Source of the DNA: Kitasatospora sp. NBC_00240
GTDB lineage: Bacteria > Actinomycetota > Actinomycetes > Streptomycetales > Streptomycetaceae
Length of the DNA stretch: 64,000 bases
Direction: 5' to 3'
Assembly: GCF_026342405.1 (NCBI RefSeq)
Contig: NZ_JAPEMU010000001.1
Coordinates: 2,790,001-2,854,000, forward strand
Positions 34,167-41,960 of the stretch are shown here, in pieces. How positions within the stretch are numbered: position 1 is the stretch's first letter; every line of letters starts with the position of its first letter. The notes below the pieces were generated by a model. It ran no database searches, was not told the origin of the DNA, and worked only from the letters and a program-made list of their open reading frames with translations. The translations under genes and the position numbers were made by a program.

Positions 34167-35531
34167 ATGTCCACCTCCCTCGCCCACAGCACGTCGCACC
34201 TCCTGACCGGCGGATACCGGCCGGTCAAGGAGGAGACCACCCGCCGCGACCTGGCCGTCCGCGGCCAGCTCCCGCCCGAGCTCGACGGCACCCTGCTGCG
34301 GATCGGCGCCAACCCGCTCGGCGCGCACGACCCCGCGCTCGACCACGCCTTCGCCGGCGACGCGATGGTCCACGGCCTGCGGCTGCGCGGCGGCCGCGCC
34401 GAGTGGTACCGCAACCGCTGGCTGCGCAGCGACCGGGTCGCCCGCGCCCTCGGCGAACTGCCCACCCCCGGCCCCCGCCGGGGCCTCGGCGACACCGCCA
34501 ACGCCGGCCTGGTCCGGCACGCCGGCCGCACCCTCGCCCTCGGCGACGGCGGCGCGCTCCCGGTCCAGATCGGCGACGAGCTGGAGACGCTCGCCCGGAT
34601 CGACTTCGACGGCACGCTGCCCGCCGGCTTCGCCGCCCACCCGGTCTGCGACCCGCTGACCGGCGAACTGCACGCCCTCACCCACGACCACACCCTGCCG
34701 CACCTGACCCACCTCACCGTCGACGCGCACGGCAAGGTCCGGCGGGCCGAGCCGATCACCGTCAAGGGCACCCCGATGGTGCACGCCTTCTCACTGACCG
34801 ACCGCCACGCGATCGTCTACGACCTGCCGGTCACCTTCGACCCGAAGGCGGCCGACGCCGGCTCCCGCGTCCCCTACACCTGGGACGACAACCACGGCGC
34901 CCGGCTCGGGCTGCTGCCGCGCGAGGGCTCCGACGCCGACGTCCTGTGGCTGGAGATCGACCCCTGCTTCGTCTTCCACCCGGTCAACGCCTACGAGGAG
35001 GGAGACCGGACGGTCATCGACGTGATCCGCCACGAGCGGGCCTTCGACCGCGACCAGCTGCACCCCACCGAGTCCACCCCCACCCTGTGGCGCTGGACCG
35101 TCGACCGCCGCCACGGCACCGTGGGCGAGCACCGGCTCGACGGCCGGGCGCAGGAGTTCCCCCGGATCGACGAGCGCTTCGCCGGCTCCCGCCACCGTTA
35201 CGCCTTCACCGTGGGCCTGCGGGCGGGCGAGGGCTTCGCGCTGGCCGGCCCGACGCTGCTGCGGCACGACCTGGCCGCCGGGGTGACGGACGCCCACGAC
35301 CTTGGACCCGGCCGGGAGGCCGGCGGAGCGGTCTTCGTCCCGCGCGCGGCGCACGCCCCCGAGGGTGACGGCTGGCTGCTCACCTTCGTCCACGACGCCC
35401 GCGCCGACCGGGGCGAGCTGATCGTGCTCGACACCGCCCGGTTCACCGGCCCGCCGGTGGCCGTCGTACCGCTGCCGGTCCGCGTCCCGCACGGATTCCA
35501 CACCCAATGGGTAGCGTCCGCGCACGGATGA
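34167..35531 (+). CDS. Carotenoid cleavage oxygenase family protein
   Basis: 454 aa, normal family length. The four iron-binding histidines of the seven-bladed propeller can be placed: His158 (FAAHP), His206 (MVHAFS), His271 (FVFHPVNAYE) and His445 (PHGFHTQW). Such enzymes split conjugated double bonds of carotenoids, stilbenes or similar compounds with O2. AGGAGA precedes the ATG. It is controlled, by inference, by the divergent TetR gene. No carotenoid genes are nearby; it could act on an imported carotenoid or, speculatively, on the PKSE polyene. Confidence 0.9.
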   Translation: MSTSLAHSTSHLLTGGYRPVKEETTRRDLAVRGQLPPELDGTLLRIGANPLGAHDPALDHAFAGDAMVHGLRLRGGRAEWYRNRWLRSDRVARALGELPTPGPRRGLGDTANAGLVRHAGRTLALGDGGALPVQIGDELETLARIDFDGTLPAGFAAHPVCDPLTGELHALTHDHTLPHLTHLTVDAHGKVRRAEPITVKGTPMVHAFSLTDRHAIVYDLPVTFDPKAADAGSRVPYTWDDNHGARLGLLPREGSDADVLWLEIDPCFVFHPVNAYEEGDRTVIDVIRHERAFDRDQLHPTESTPTLWRWTVDRRHGTVGEHRLDGRAQEFPRIDERFAGSRHRYAFTVGLRAGEGFALAGPTLLRHDLAAGVTDAHDLGPGREAGGAVFVPRAAHAPEGDGWLLTFVHDARADRGELIVLDTARFTGPPVAVVPLPVRVPHGFHTQWVASAHG

Positions 35532-35644
35532 TCAAAATCGGTCCAAAAAGGCACCATTGCGTCCATCGGCCCCCCTCGCTAGGCTCAATCCGCCAATGCA
35601 GCAGCACAAATAGGGCATCCACCCCAGGGGAATGGAGAGCTTCC

Positions 35645-36445
35645 TTGCATGACGCTGTCGAGCGAGCCGTCGCGACGATGTGGGAACGGTTCGACGAACC
35701 ATTGACACTGACCGATATCGCGGATACGGCAATATTGAGCAAGTTCTACTTCTCACGCGTATTCCGCACGTTGACCGGCACCTCGCCCAGCCGCTTCCTC
35801 GCCGCCGTCCGGCTCTGCATGGCCAAGAAGCTGCTGCTGGAGACCTCGGTGAGCGTCACCGACATCTCCATCATGGTCGGATACAACAGTTTAGGTACCT
35901 TCACCAGCCGTTTCACCCGCAGTGTCGGCGTCCCGCCGGCACGGTTCCGACTGATGTGCCAGCTCGGCATGAGTGCCGCCCCCAGCGCCCTGCGCCCCGG
36001 AAACCCCGCCGCCCACCGCGGATCCGTCCACGGCGAGGTGTACGTCCCCGAATCGCCCCACCCGATCCGCATCTATGTCGCCGCCTTCAAGGAATCGATC
36101 CCCGAAGGCCAGCCGAAGTCCTGCGACATCCTCGACGGCCCCGGCGGCTACCGGCTGATCGGCCTGCCGGACGGGCAGTGGTCCGTCCGGGTCGCGGTGG
36201 TGTCCAGGCGCCCACTCGACCCCCGCCCGATGGTGCGCCAGCCCCTGTTCATCGGGGCGGTCCAGAAGCCGGTGGTGATCTCCGGCGGCAAGGCCGTCGA
36301 GGCCGACATCCTGACCCGCCCGCCGTGCAACCTGGACATCCCGATCCTGCTCGCCCTGCCCGAACTCGACGGCTGGCAGCCCCTGGAGGCGGCGCTCCCG
36401 ATCAGGGCGTCCGAGGTGACCGCCGCGGTCGTCCCCGGCGCCTGA
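35645..36445 (+). CDS. AraC-type regulator with N-terminal HTH, copy 2, carrying a TTA codon
   Basis: 266 aa, closely similar over its whole length to the 11408-12175 product (shared blocks FYFSRVFRTLTGTSP, GYNSLGTFTSRFTRSVG, RIYVAAF, LDIPILLALPELD). Start TTG 35645 with GGAGAG 5 nt upstream, at the same residue as in copy 1. Codon 83, in the second HTH, is TTA at 35891-35893, a rare leucine codon that makes the gene a candidate for bldA-dependent translation. The intergenic stretch 35532-35644 contains nothing else I can assign. It is the best candidate pathway-specific regulator. Confidence 0.87.
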   Translation: MHDAVERAVATMWERFDEPLTLTDIADTAILSKFYFSRVFRTLTGTSPSRFLAAVRLCMAKKLLLETSVSVTDISIMVGYNSLGTFTSRFTRSVGVPPARFRLMCQLGMSAAPSALRPGNPAAHRGSVHGEVYVPESPHPIRIYVAAFKESIPEGQPKSCDILDGPGGYRLIGLPDGQWSVRVAVVSRRPLDPRPMVRQPLFIGAVQKPVVISGGKAVEADILTRPPCNLDIPILLALPELDGWQPLEAALPIRASEVTAAVVPGA

Positions 36446-36472
36446 CCGGCCGGGACGCGCCGGCCCCCGACG

Positions 36473-36502
36473 GGCGGGATGGTCAGCAGGAACCATCCCG
36501 CC
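36473..36502. terminator. Bidirectional hairpin terminator
   Basis: A perfect 11-bp stem GGCGGGATGGT / ACCATCCCGCC with an 8-nt loop lies between convergent genes ending at 36445 and 36509. Confidence 0.8.
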
Positions 36503-36508
36503 GGGCCC

Positions 36509-37807
36509 TCAGTCGCCCGGTCGGCCGTCCGGCGCACCGACGGCCTGCATCAGGACCGGCACCGCCTCGCCCTGGAAGTCCACCCCGGGGTCGAAGCTGT
36601 GGATCATGCCCTCCAGCACCAGCAGCGACAGCAACGGGAAGGCGAACTCCGCCGCCGCGAAGATCCCGAACTTGCGCTGCAGCTTGAACAACCGGGGCGC
36701 GAACGCGGCCAGGTTGAAATCCGCCGCGACCACCGCGGAGGCGTCCCCGACCAGTTCCTCGACCGCCGCCCGGAACGCCTCCTCGTCGAAGTCCTCGGGC
36801 ACCCGGGCGGCACTCTCGATCACGATCTCGGCGCAGCGCCGGCCCTGACCGAGCGCCATGCTGAGGAAGAACTCGCCGAAGTGCCGGCGCACCCGGTCGG
36901 GCAGCCGCACCACGAACCCGGCGTCCAGCATCACGACGTCGCCGGCGGCGTCCAGCCGCAGGTTGCCCGGATGCAGGTCGCAGTGGACCAGTCCGTCCAG
37001 GAACAGCATCTGGTACACCGTGCGCAGCACCCGCTGCATGGCGTCCCGGCGCTCCTGCGGGCTGTAGGGCTCCGGGCGGAAGTCCCGCAGGTCGTCCAGG
37101 AATTCCATCACCAGCACCTGGTCGCCGCCGAAGCCCTCCACCGGCGCCGGCAGCCGGACCCCCTTCACCCCCGCCAGGTTGGCCCGCAGCTGCGTCAACG
37201 AGGCCCGCTCGGCGGCCAGATCGGCCTGCGCCAGCACCGCGGTGCCGACCTGGCCGAGCATCTCCTCGGCCGGCAGCCGGCGCATCCCGGGCAGCTTGCC
37301 GGCCGCCCGGGCCAGCGCCCCGGCGAGCCGGAAGTCCCCGCTCATCACCGGGACGATGCCCGGCCGCCGGACCTTGACCGCGACCACCGTGCCGTCGGCC
37401 AGCACCGCGCGGTGCACCGTGGCGATGCTCCCGCTGCCGACCGGCTCCCACTCGAAGGAGGCGAACGGCCACTGCTCGACCGGCCCGAACTCCTCGGTCA
37501 GCACGGCCGTCAGCGCCTCCCGGGACGGCGGCGGCACGGTGTCGGTCAGCCGCGCCAGCTCGCCGCACCACCGCTCCGGCAGCAAGTCCCGCCGGGTGCT
37601 GAGCAGTTGGCCGACCTTGACGTAGAACGGGCCGAGCTCGGTCAGCATCGCGGGCGCCGCCACGGCGAGCCGCGCCGAGACGGTGCCCTCCTCGCCGCGG
37701 CGGAACACCGCCCCGCCCACCGCCCGCCCCGCGTGCCGCAGGGCGATCGATCCGATCCTGACCGCCCGGCGGCCGAGGCCGGCCCCGCCGGCGTGCGCGT
37801 CACTCAT
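36509..37807 (-). CDS. UbiB/ABC1-family atypical kinase
   Basis: 432 aa. The family-defining KxGQ motif is at 64-67 (FYVKVGQLLSTRRDLLP). VAVKVRRPG carries the ATP-binding Lys, LVHCDLHPGNL the catalytic loop, and MLDAGFV the metal-binding Asp. UbiB/COQ8 proteins are ATPases that help assemble or extract isoprenoid or polyene-like lipids. ATG 37807 follows GGAGG; an ATG 12 nt earlier lacks a site. A strong copy of the cluster motif lies 82 nt upstream, so it is probably co-regulated with UnbL and GMC. Its role in an enediyne pathway is unknown. Confidence 0.88.
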   Translation of the reverse strand: MSDAHAGGAGLGRRAVRIGSIALRHAGRAVGGAVFRRGEEGTVSARLAVAAPAMLTELGPFYVKVGQLLSTRRDLLPERWCGELARLTDTVPPPSREALTAVLTEEFGPVEQWPFASFEWEPVGSGSIATVHRAVLADGTVVAVKVRRPGIVPVMSGDFRLAGALARAAGKLPGMRRLPAEEMLGQVGTAVLAQADLAAERASLTQLRANLAGVKGVRLPAPVEGFGGDQVLVMEFLDDLRDFRPEPYSPQERRDAMQRVLRTVYQMLFLDGLVHCDLHPGNLRLDAAGDVVMLDAGFVVRLPDRVRRHFGEFFLSMALGQGRRCAEIVIESAARVPEDFDEEAFRAAVEELVGDASAVVAADFNLAAFAPRLFKLQRKFGIFAAAEFAFPLLSLLVLEGMIHSFDPGVDFQGEAVPVLMQAVGAPDGRPGD

Positions 37808-37888
37808 GAGAGCCTCCATCGTCGACTGTGCGCGTCCCCGGTCCGGTTCGGATCGGCCCTACAGATGATCAGCACCCACGGGCCGCGG

Positions 37889-37907
37889 GTCTTCTCCCAA
37901 CGTGCCC
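37889..37907 (-). promoter_or_regulatory. Cluster motif copy C (UbiB-like kinase gene)
   Basis: Minus strand GGGCACGTTGGGAGAAGAC, identical to the consensus, 82 nt before the kinase start in a 223-bp gap between two same-strand genes. Confidence 0.72.
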
Positions 37908-38030
37908 GGTCCGCCGCCCGGCGCCGGTCCCCCGGTCCGCCCGCGGCCGCGGCGCCCGCGCAGCGCGAAGCCGCGGCCCGGCGCCCGTACCCGGGCGGGC
38001 CGTGGCCGCACCGCGCCGCCCGTCCTGCTG

Positions 38031-38771
38031 TCAGCGCCCCGCCACCGGTGCGTCCGCCGGCTCCGCCGCCGGGGCCTCGACCGCCTGCTCCGGCGGGCTG
38101 AACGGCCCCCAGGTGAAGGCGGGAAGCCAGCGCCCGGGCGGCCCGCTCCAGTCCAGCCGGGAGATCTGCGCGAGGGTGCGCCGCCCGGTCAGCGAGCGGA
38201 AGAGGTCGTGCCGGTGCCCCCGCACGGTGATCCCGGGCTCCCCCTGGCCGATCACCCAGTCGGCGCCGGGCGTCTCGACCCGCAGCGCGGGCAGGCCCTG
38301 CGCGACGACGGTCAGGCCCATCCCCAGCACCACCAGGTCCAGCGAGGCCGGGTACGCGGGGTGGGCGGCGGGCACCGGATCGCCGAGCGCCTGCCGCAGG
38401 TCCAGCTCGTGGGTCAGCGCGTCCATCGTCATGATGATCCCGCGCAGCCCCTCGGACCGCTCCGGCACCCGGGCGGACAGCCCCGGCCAGCGGCCCAGCA
38501 GCTCCGCCAGGCCGGCCTCCTCGTCCGGGTCCGGGTGCTCCAGCGGCAGGACCTGCGTACCGTCGCCGACCGCCCGGCAGACGTCGGCCAGATGGGCGAC
38601 CAGATCCCGTACGGTCCACCCCGGGCAGGCCGGCACCGCGGTGCCGGCGACCTCCGGGCGGCCCGCCAGCAGCGCGGTGATGCTCTCCCTGGTCAGGTCG
38701 TAGCCGAGCTTGTCGGGCACCCGCACCCAGCGCTCCGGGGCCGCCGCCGACACCTCCCGCGCCGCGGTCAT
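38031..38771 (-). CDS. Maleylpyruvate isomerase-like (DinB/MDMPI) protein
   Basis: 246 aa. N-terminal MDMPI-type bundle with CPGWTVRDLVAHLADV and GIIMTMDALTHELDLRQALG, where His residues could bind metal. Actinobacterial members are mycothiol-dependent isomerases or thiol transferases. ATG 38771 overlaps the upstream epimerase stop (ATGA). It may handle a reactive pathway intermediate with mycothiol, which is inference. Confidence 0.78.
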   Translation of the reverse strand: MTAAREVSAAAPERWVRVPDKLGYDLTRESITALLAGRPEVAGTAVPACPGWTVRDLVAHLADVCRAVGDGTQVLPLEHPDPDEEAGLAELLGRWPGLSARVPERSEGLRGIIMTMDALTHELDLRQALGDPVPAAHPAYPASLDLVVLGMGLTVVAQGLPALRVETPGADWVIGQGEPGITVRGHRHDLFRSLTGRRTLAQISRLDWSGPPGRWLPAFTWGPFSPPEQAVEAPAAEPADAPVAGR

Positions 38772-39811
38772 CCCCGCTCCCCCGCCCGCCCGGCCGGGTG
38801 GCGCAGCAGCCCGGCCTGTCCGTCCGTCAGCAGGCCGCGCCGGTGCAGCCAGCGGACGGTGTCCGCCATCGTCGCGGCCACCGGTCGCGCCGCGATGCCG
38901 TGCGGCGCGGCCCCCTCGGCCGGCACCGCCACCGCGCAGGTGTAGACGGCCCCGTATTCGGCCGGGATGTGCCAGGGCCAGACGTGCTGCACCGCGCCGG
39001 TCAGCAGCCCGAACGGCAGCATCGCGCGGGCCGGCAGGTACATCGCCGGCAGCCGCCGCCCGGTGACCTCCCGGACCGTCCGGACGTACTCGCGGGTGGT
39101 CAGGTAGTGCTGCGGACCGAAGTGGCGGGCCGGGCCGTCCGCCGGAGCGGTGACCAGCGCCGCGTGCATCGCGGCGGTGTCCCGGACGTCCCCGATCGGC
39201 AGCCCGCCGCCGGGCCAGAGTGGCATCAGCCCGCGCAGCTCGTTGCGCAGCCGGGAGTTCTGGTCCCCGAGGTGCGGGTCGTGCGGGCCCAGCAGCGCCG
39301 GCGGGTAGGTGATCACCACCGGCGCCCCCGCCGCCTGGTGGCGGCGGGCCACCCCCTCGGCCGCCGCCTTGGTCGCCAGGTACACCTCGCGGGGCGCGCC
39401 GACCGGCGAGTCGGTACGGATCACCGGCCCCTCGGCCGGGAACAGCGCTCCGACGCTCGACACGTGGACGACCCGCGCCGCGCCGGCCGCCAGCGCGGCG
39501 GCCAGCACCAGCTCCGTGCCACGGACGTTGGTCCGCCGCATCTCGTCCGCACGCCGGCTGTCGAAGGAGTACACCGACGCCGCGTGCAGCACCGCCTCGG
39601 CGCCGGTCACCGCCTTCGCCACCGCACCCTCGTCGGTCACGTCCCCGACCACCACCTCGACCGCGCCGGGATCGACGCCGAGCGGCCGCAGTGCCCGGCC
39701 CACCCCGGCCTCGTCCCGGACCAGCAGGCGCACCTGGCAGCCCGCCCGCAGCAGGGCCGCGACCGAATGGGCGCCGACGAACCCGGTGCCACCCGTCACG
39801 CACACCAGCAT
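38768..39811 (-). CDS. NAD-dependent epimerase/dehydratase family protein (extended SDR)
   Basis: 347 aa. Nucleotide motif VTGGTGFVGAHSVAAL at the N-terminus, catalytic Ser region VVHVSSVGALF, YxxxK as YLATKAAAE. 3-beta-HSD/dihydroflavonol reductase-like length. ATG 39811 with AGGAG 8 nt upstream. First gene of a two-gene unit with the MDMPI-like protein; a cluster-motif copy lies about 143 nt upstream. Likely reduces or dehydrates a pathway ketone or alcohol. Confidence 0.85.
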   Translation of the reverse strand: MLVCVTGGTGFVGAHSVAALLRAGCQVRLLVRDEAGVGRALRPLGVDPGAVEVVVGDVTDEGAVAKAVTGAEAVLHAASVYSFDSRRADEMRRTNVRGTELVLAAALAAGAARVVHVSSVGALFPAEGPVIRTDSPVGAPREVYLATKAAAEGVARRHQAAGAPVVITYPPALLGPHDPHLGDQNSRLRNELRGLMPLWPGGGLPIGDVRDTAAMHAALVTAPADGPARHFGPQHYLTTREYVRTVREVTGRRLPAMYLPARAMLPFGLLTGAVQHVWPWHIPAEYGAVYTCAVAVPAEGAAPHGIAARPVAATMADTVRWLHRRGLLTDGQAGLLRHPAGRAGERG

Positions 39812-39953
39812 CCGGAACTCCTCTCTCCTGCACCGGCGGGCGCGCGCGTCTCTCCAGGCACGGCGGTCCGCCTCCTCGGGTCCTGCGCGGGGCGGCGTCC
39901 GGCCCGGCAGGGGCGGACGCCCGAAGCCATCCTGGTGGCAGCGCGGGCGGCTT

Positions 39954-39972
39954 GGCTTCTCGCAACGTGCCT
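39954..39972 (-). promoter_or_regulatory. Cluster motif copy D (epimerase/MDMPI unit)
   Basis: Minus strand AGGCACGTTGCGAGAAGCC, 16 of 19 matches, 143 nt before the epimerase start in the 234-bp gap after the SRPBCC gene. Confidence 0.6.
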
Positions 39973-40045
39973 CGCCGGACGGGGGTGCCACCTGCCGGCG
40001 CGCCGGCGTCGGCGCCGCACCTCCCCGCGCACACCCGTCGCCGCC

Positions 40046-40510
40046 TCACGCCCGCAGGTCCGGATGCTCCGCGAAGCGCCGCACCGCCCGGTCGCCGAGC
40101 GAGTCCAGCACCGGCCGGAGCAGCCGCGCCCCCGGCAGCCGGAACCCCCCGAGCGAGCCGAACCGGGTGCCGTCGCCCTCCGGCGTCGCGGCCATCGCCC
40201 CGACCACGAAGCGGCTGCGCATCAGGCACCAGCCCGGCCGCAGCACCACCTCGAAGTCGGCCCGCTGCCCCAGGGTGCCCACCGCCCTGGCCCGCAGCCG
40301 CTCGCCCACCACGTCGGTGATCGTGAAGGACTTCACCGTGGAGAGCAGGACGGGGAGTTGGGTCTCCAGGTCGGACGCCACCGCCCAGACCCGCTCCAGC
40401 GGGACGGGCAGCACGATCTCACCGTGGTGCAGGGCACCGGGCAGGGTCCGCGCCAGCACGCGCAGCCGCCGGACCGGGTCGAGTTCGGCCACCGGCATGT
40501 CATGGCTCAT
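40046..40510 (-). CDS. SRPBCC-fold protein (polyketide cyclase/lipid-binding type)
   Basis: 154 aa with START-like pattern: EIVLPVPLERVWAVASD, a central strand region ADFEVVLRPGWCLM, and a C-terminal long helix LRPVLDSLGDRAVRRF. The fold binds hydrophobic ligands and may bind or cyclise a polyketide. ATG 40510 overlaps the sigma-factor stop by ATGA, making it the third gene of the hydrolase-sigma-SRPBCC unit. Ligand unknown. Confidence 0.7.
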   Translation of the reverse strand: MSHDMPVAELDPVRRLRVLARTLPGALHHGEIVLPVPLERVWAVASDLETQLPVLLSTVKSFTITDVVGERLRARAVGTLGQRADFEVVLRPGWCLMRSRFVVGAMAATPEGDGTRFGSLGGFRLPGARLLRPVLDSLGDRAVRRFAEHPDLRA

Positions 40511-41040
40511 GATTCCCACACCTTCCGAAAGCTCTGCCGGGCCCGGTGGAGCCGCGACCGTACGGTGCCGGGCGGTACGGCCAGCACCGCGCTGGCCGTC
40601 GCCTCGTCCACCCCCTCCAGGTCACGCAGCACGAGCACCGCCCGGTGCTCGGCGGTCAGCCGCGCCAGCACGTCACCGACATCGGTGGCGAGCTGCTGGT
40701 CAGCGCCGCCGGCGACCTCCTCCACCGGGTCGCCGGACAGCCGCTTCGCACGGACGGCGACCCGCACCGCCTCCCGGACCGCGATCGCCCTCACCCAACC
40801 GAACAGAGCCGCGTGGTCGCGCAGTTGTCCGATGCTGCGAAGCACCACGATCAGCGCCTCCTGGGCCGCGTCCGGCCCGTCCTGCAGGGCGATCGGACCG
40901 CAGATCCGCCCGACGTACGGTGCCAGCAGGTCCATCAGGTCGCCGAGCGCGATCGGGTCGCCGCGCTGCGCCGCGCGGACCAGCGCGGGATCCAGCTGCG
41001 GACGCGCGGCCGTCCCGGTCACCGGCGGCCCGCCGTTCAC
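40507..41040 (-). CDS. Sigma-70 family (ECF-like) RNA polymerase sigma factor
   Basis: 177 aa with region 2 (AAQRGDPIALGDLMDLLAP; DAAQEALIVVLRSIGQL; LFGWVRAIAVREAV) and region 4 (LTAEHRAVLVLRDLEGVDEA; VLAVPPGTVRSRLHRAR). No anti-sigma gene is adjacent. GTG 41040 overlaps the hydrolase stop (GTGA) and its own stop overlaps the SRPBCC start. It could drive part of this cluster, though its target promoters cannot be told from sequence. Confidence 0.85.
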   Translation of the reverse strand: MNGGPPVTGTAARPQLDPALVRAAQRGDPIALGDLMDLLAPYVGRICGPIALQDGPDAAQEALIVVLRSIGQLRDHAALFGWVRAIAVREAVRVAVRAKRLSGDPVEEVAGGADQQLATDVGDVLARLTAEHRAVLVLRDLEGVDEATASAVLAVPPGTVRSRLHRARQSFRKVWES

Positions 41041-41960
41041 GCCCGGCCGAAGTGCTCGCGCGCCACCGCCGCGACCACCTCGGGGATCTCCTCGGCCAGC
41101 AGGTGGCCGCCGGGCACCACCCGGACGGTCAGCGCCTCGGTGAAGTCCTGCGCGCCGACCAGCGGCTGCGGGCGCACCACCGGGTCCCGGTCGCCCAGCA
41201 GCACCAGGGTGGGCACCGTCAGCCGCTGGTCGCGGAACCGGCCCCCGGCCAGCGCCGGAATGTCGTGCAGCACGAACTGCCACAGCAACTGCTCGCCCGC
41301 CCGGGCGCGTTGCGGCGCCGTACAGGCCCGCGCGAACTCCTGCACGGCACTCTCCTCGATCCCGGCCGCCCGGCCCGCCCAGTACCGCAGCATGGCGCGG
41401 GTGAGGGCGGGCCAGTGCCGCAGCACCCGCCGTCCGACCCCGGGATACTCCCAGAGGGCGGTGTACCAGTACCGCCAGGCGTACAGGGGGAGGCCGAACC
41501 GGCGCCGCGGCCAGGGATGCGCGCTGTTCACCGCGAGGAAGGCACTGAACCGCTCCGGCGCCGCCAGGCACAGCCGGAAGCCCAGCCACCCGCCGGACTG
41601 GTGCCCCACCAGCCGCACCCGCTCCAGCCCGAGCGCGTCCAGCACCCCCAGGACGTCCTCCAGCAGGCCGGCGCTGTCGTAACCGCCCGACGGCGCGTCG
41701 GACCAGCCGCAGCCCCGCAGGTCGATCGCGAACACCCGCCGATCGCGGGCGAGTTCGGGCATCAGCCGCCGCCAGGCGTACCAGTGCTGAGGGAACCCGT
41801 GCAGCAGCACCACCGCCTCCGCCGGGCCCGTCGCATCCCCTGCGGCCGGACCTGCCTGCGCCACGTGGAACCGCACCCCGCGCACGGTCACGAAGCGATG
41901 GGACACCCCCTCGACCGGCGGGAACGGACGATCCGGCGCGATCCGGTCCTGGACGCTCAT
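41037..41960 (-). CDS. Alpha/beta hydrolase (epoxide hydrolase/dehalogenase-like) with altered nucleophile
   Basis: 307 aa with the oxyanion motif LLHGFPQHWYAWR, DLRGCGWSDAP, Asp in LLGDRDPVV and His in PGGHLLAEEIPEVV. The nucleophile elbow reads VGHQSGG, placing Gln121 where epoxide hydrolases have Asp and esterases Ser. Either the enzyme is non-hydrolytic or the following Ser122 is used. ATG 41960 overlaps the stop of a small upstream ORF (TGATG), and its own stop overlaps the sigma-factor start. Epoxide hydrolases shape several enediyne cores, but this site is unusual. Confidence 0.82.
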   Translation of the reverse strand: MSVQDRIAPDRPFPPVEGVSHRFVTVRGVRFHVAQAGPAAGDATGPAEAVVLLHGFPQHWYAWRRLMPELARDRRVFAIDLRGCGWSDAPSGGYDSAGLLEDVLGVLDALGLERVRLVGHQSGGWLGFRLCLAAPERFSAFLAVNSAHPWPRRRFGLPLYAWRYWYTALWEYPGVGRRVLRHWPALTRAMLRYWAGRAAGIEESAVQEFARACTAPQRARAGEQLLWQFVLHDIPALAGGRFRDQRLTVPTLVLLGDRDPVVRPQPLVGAQDFTEALTVRVVPGGHLLAEEIPEVVAAVAREHFGRA

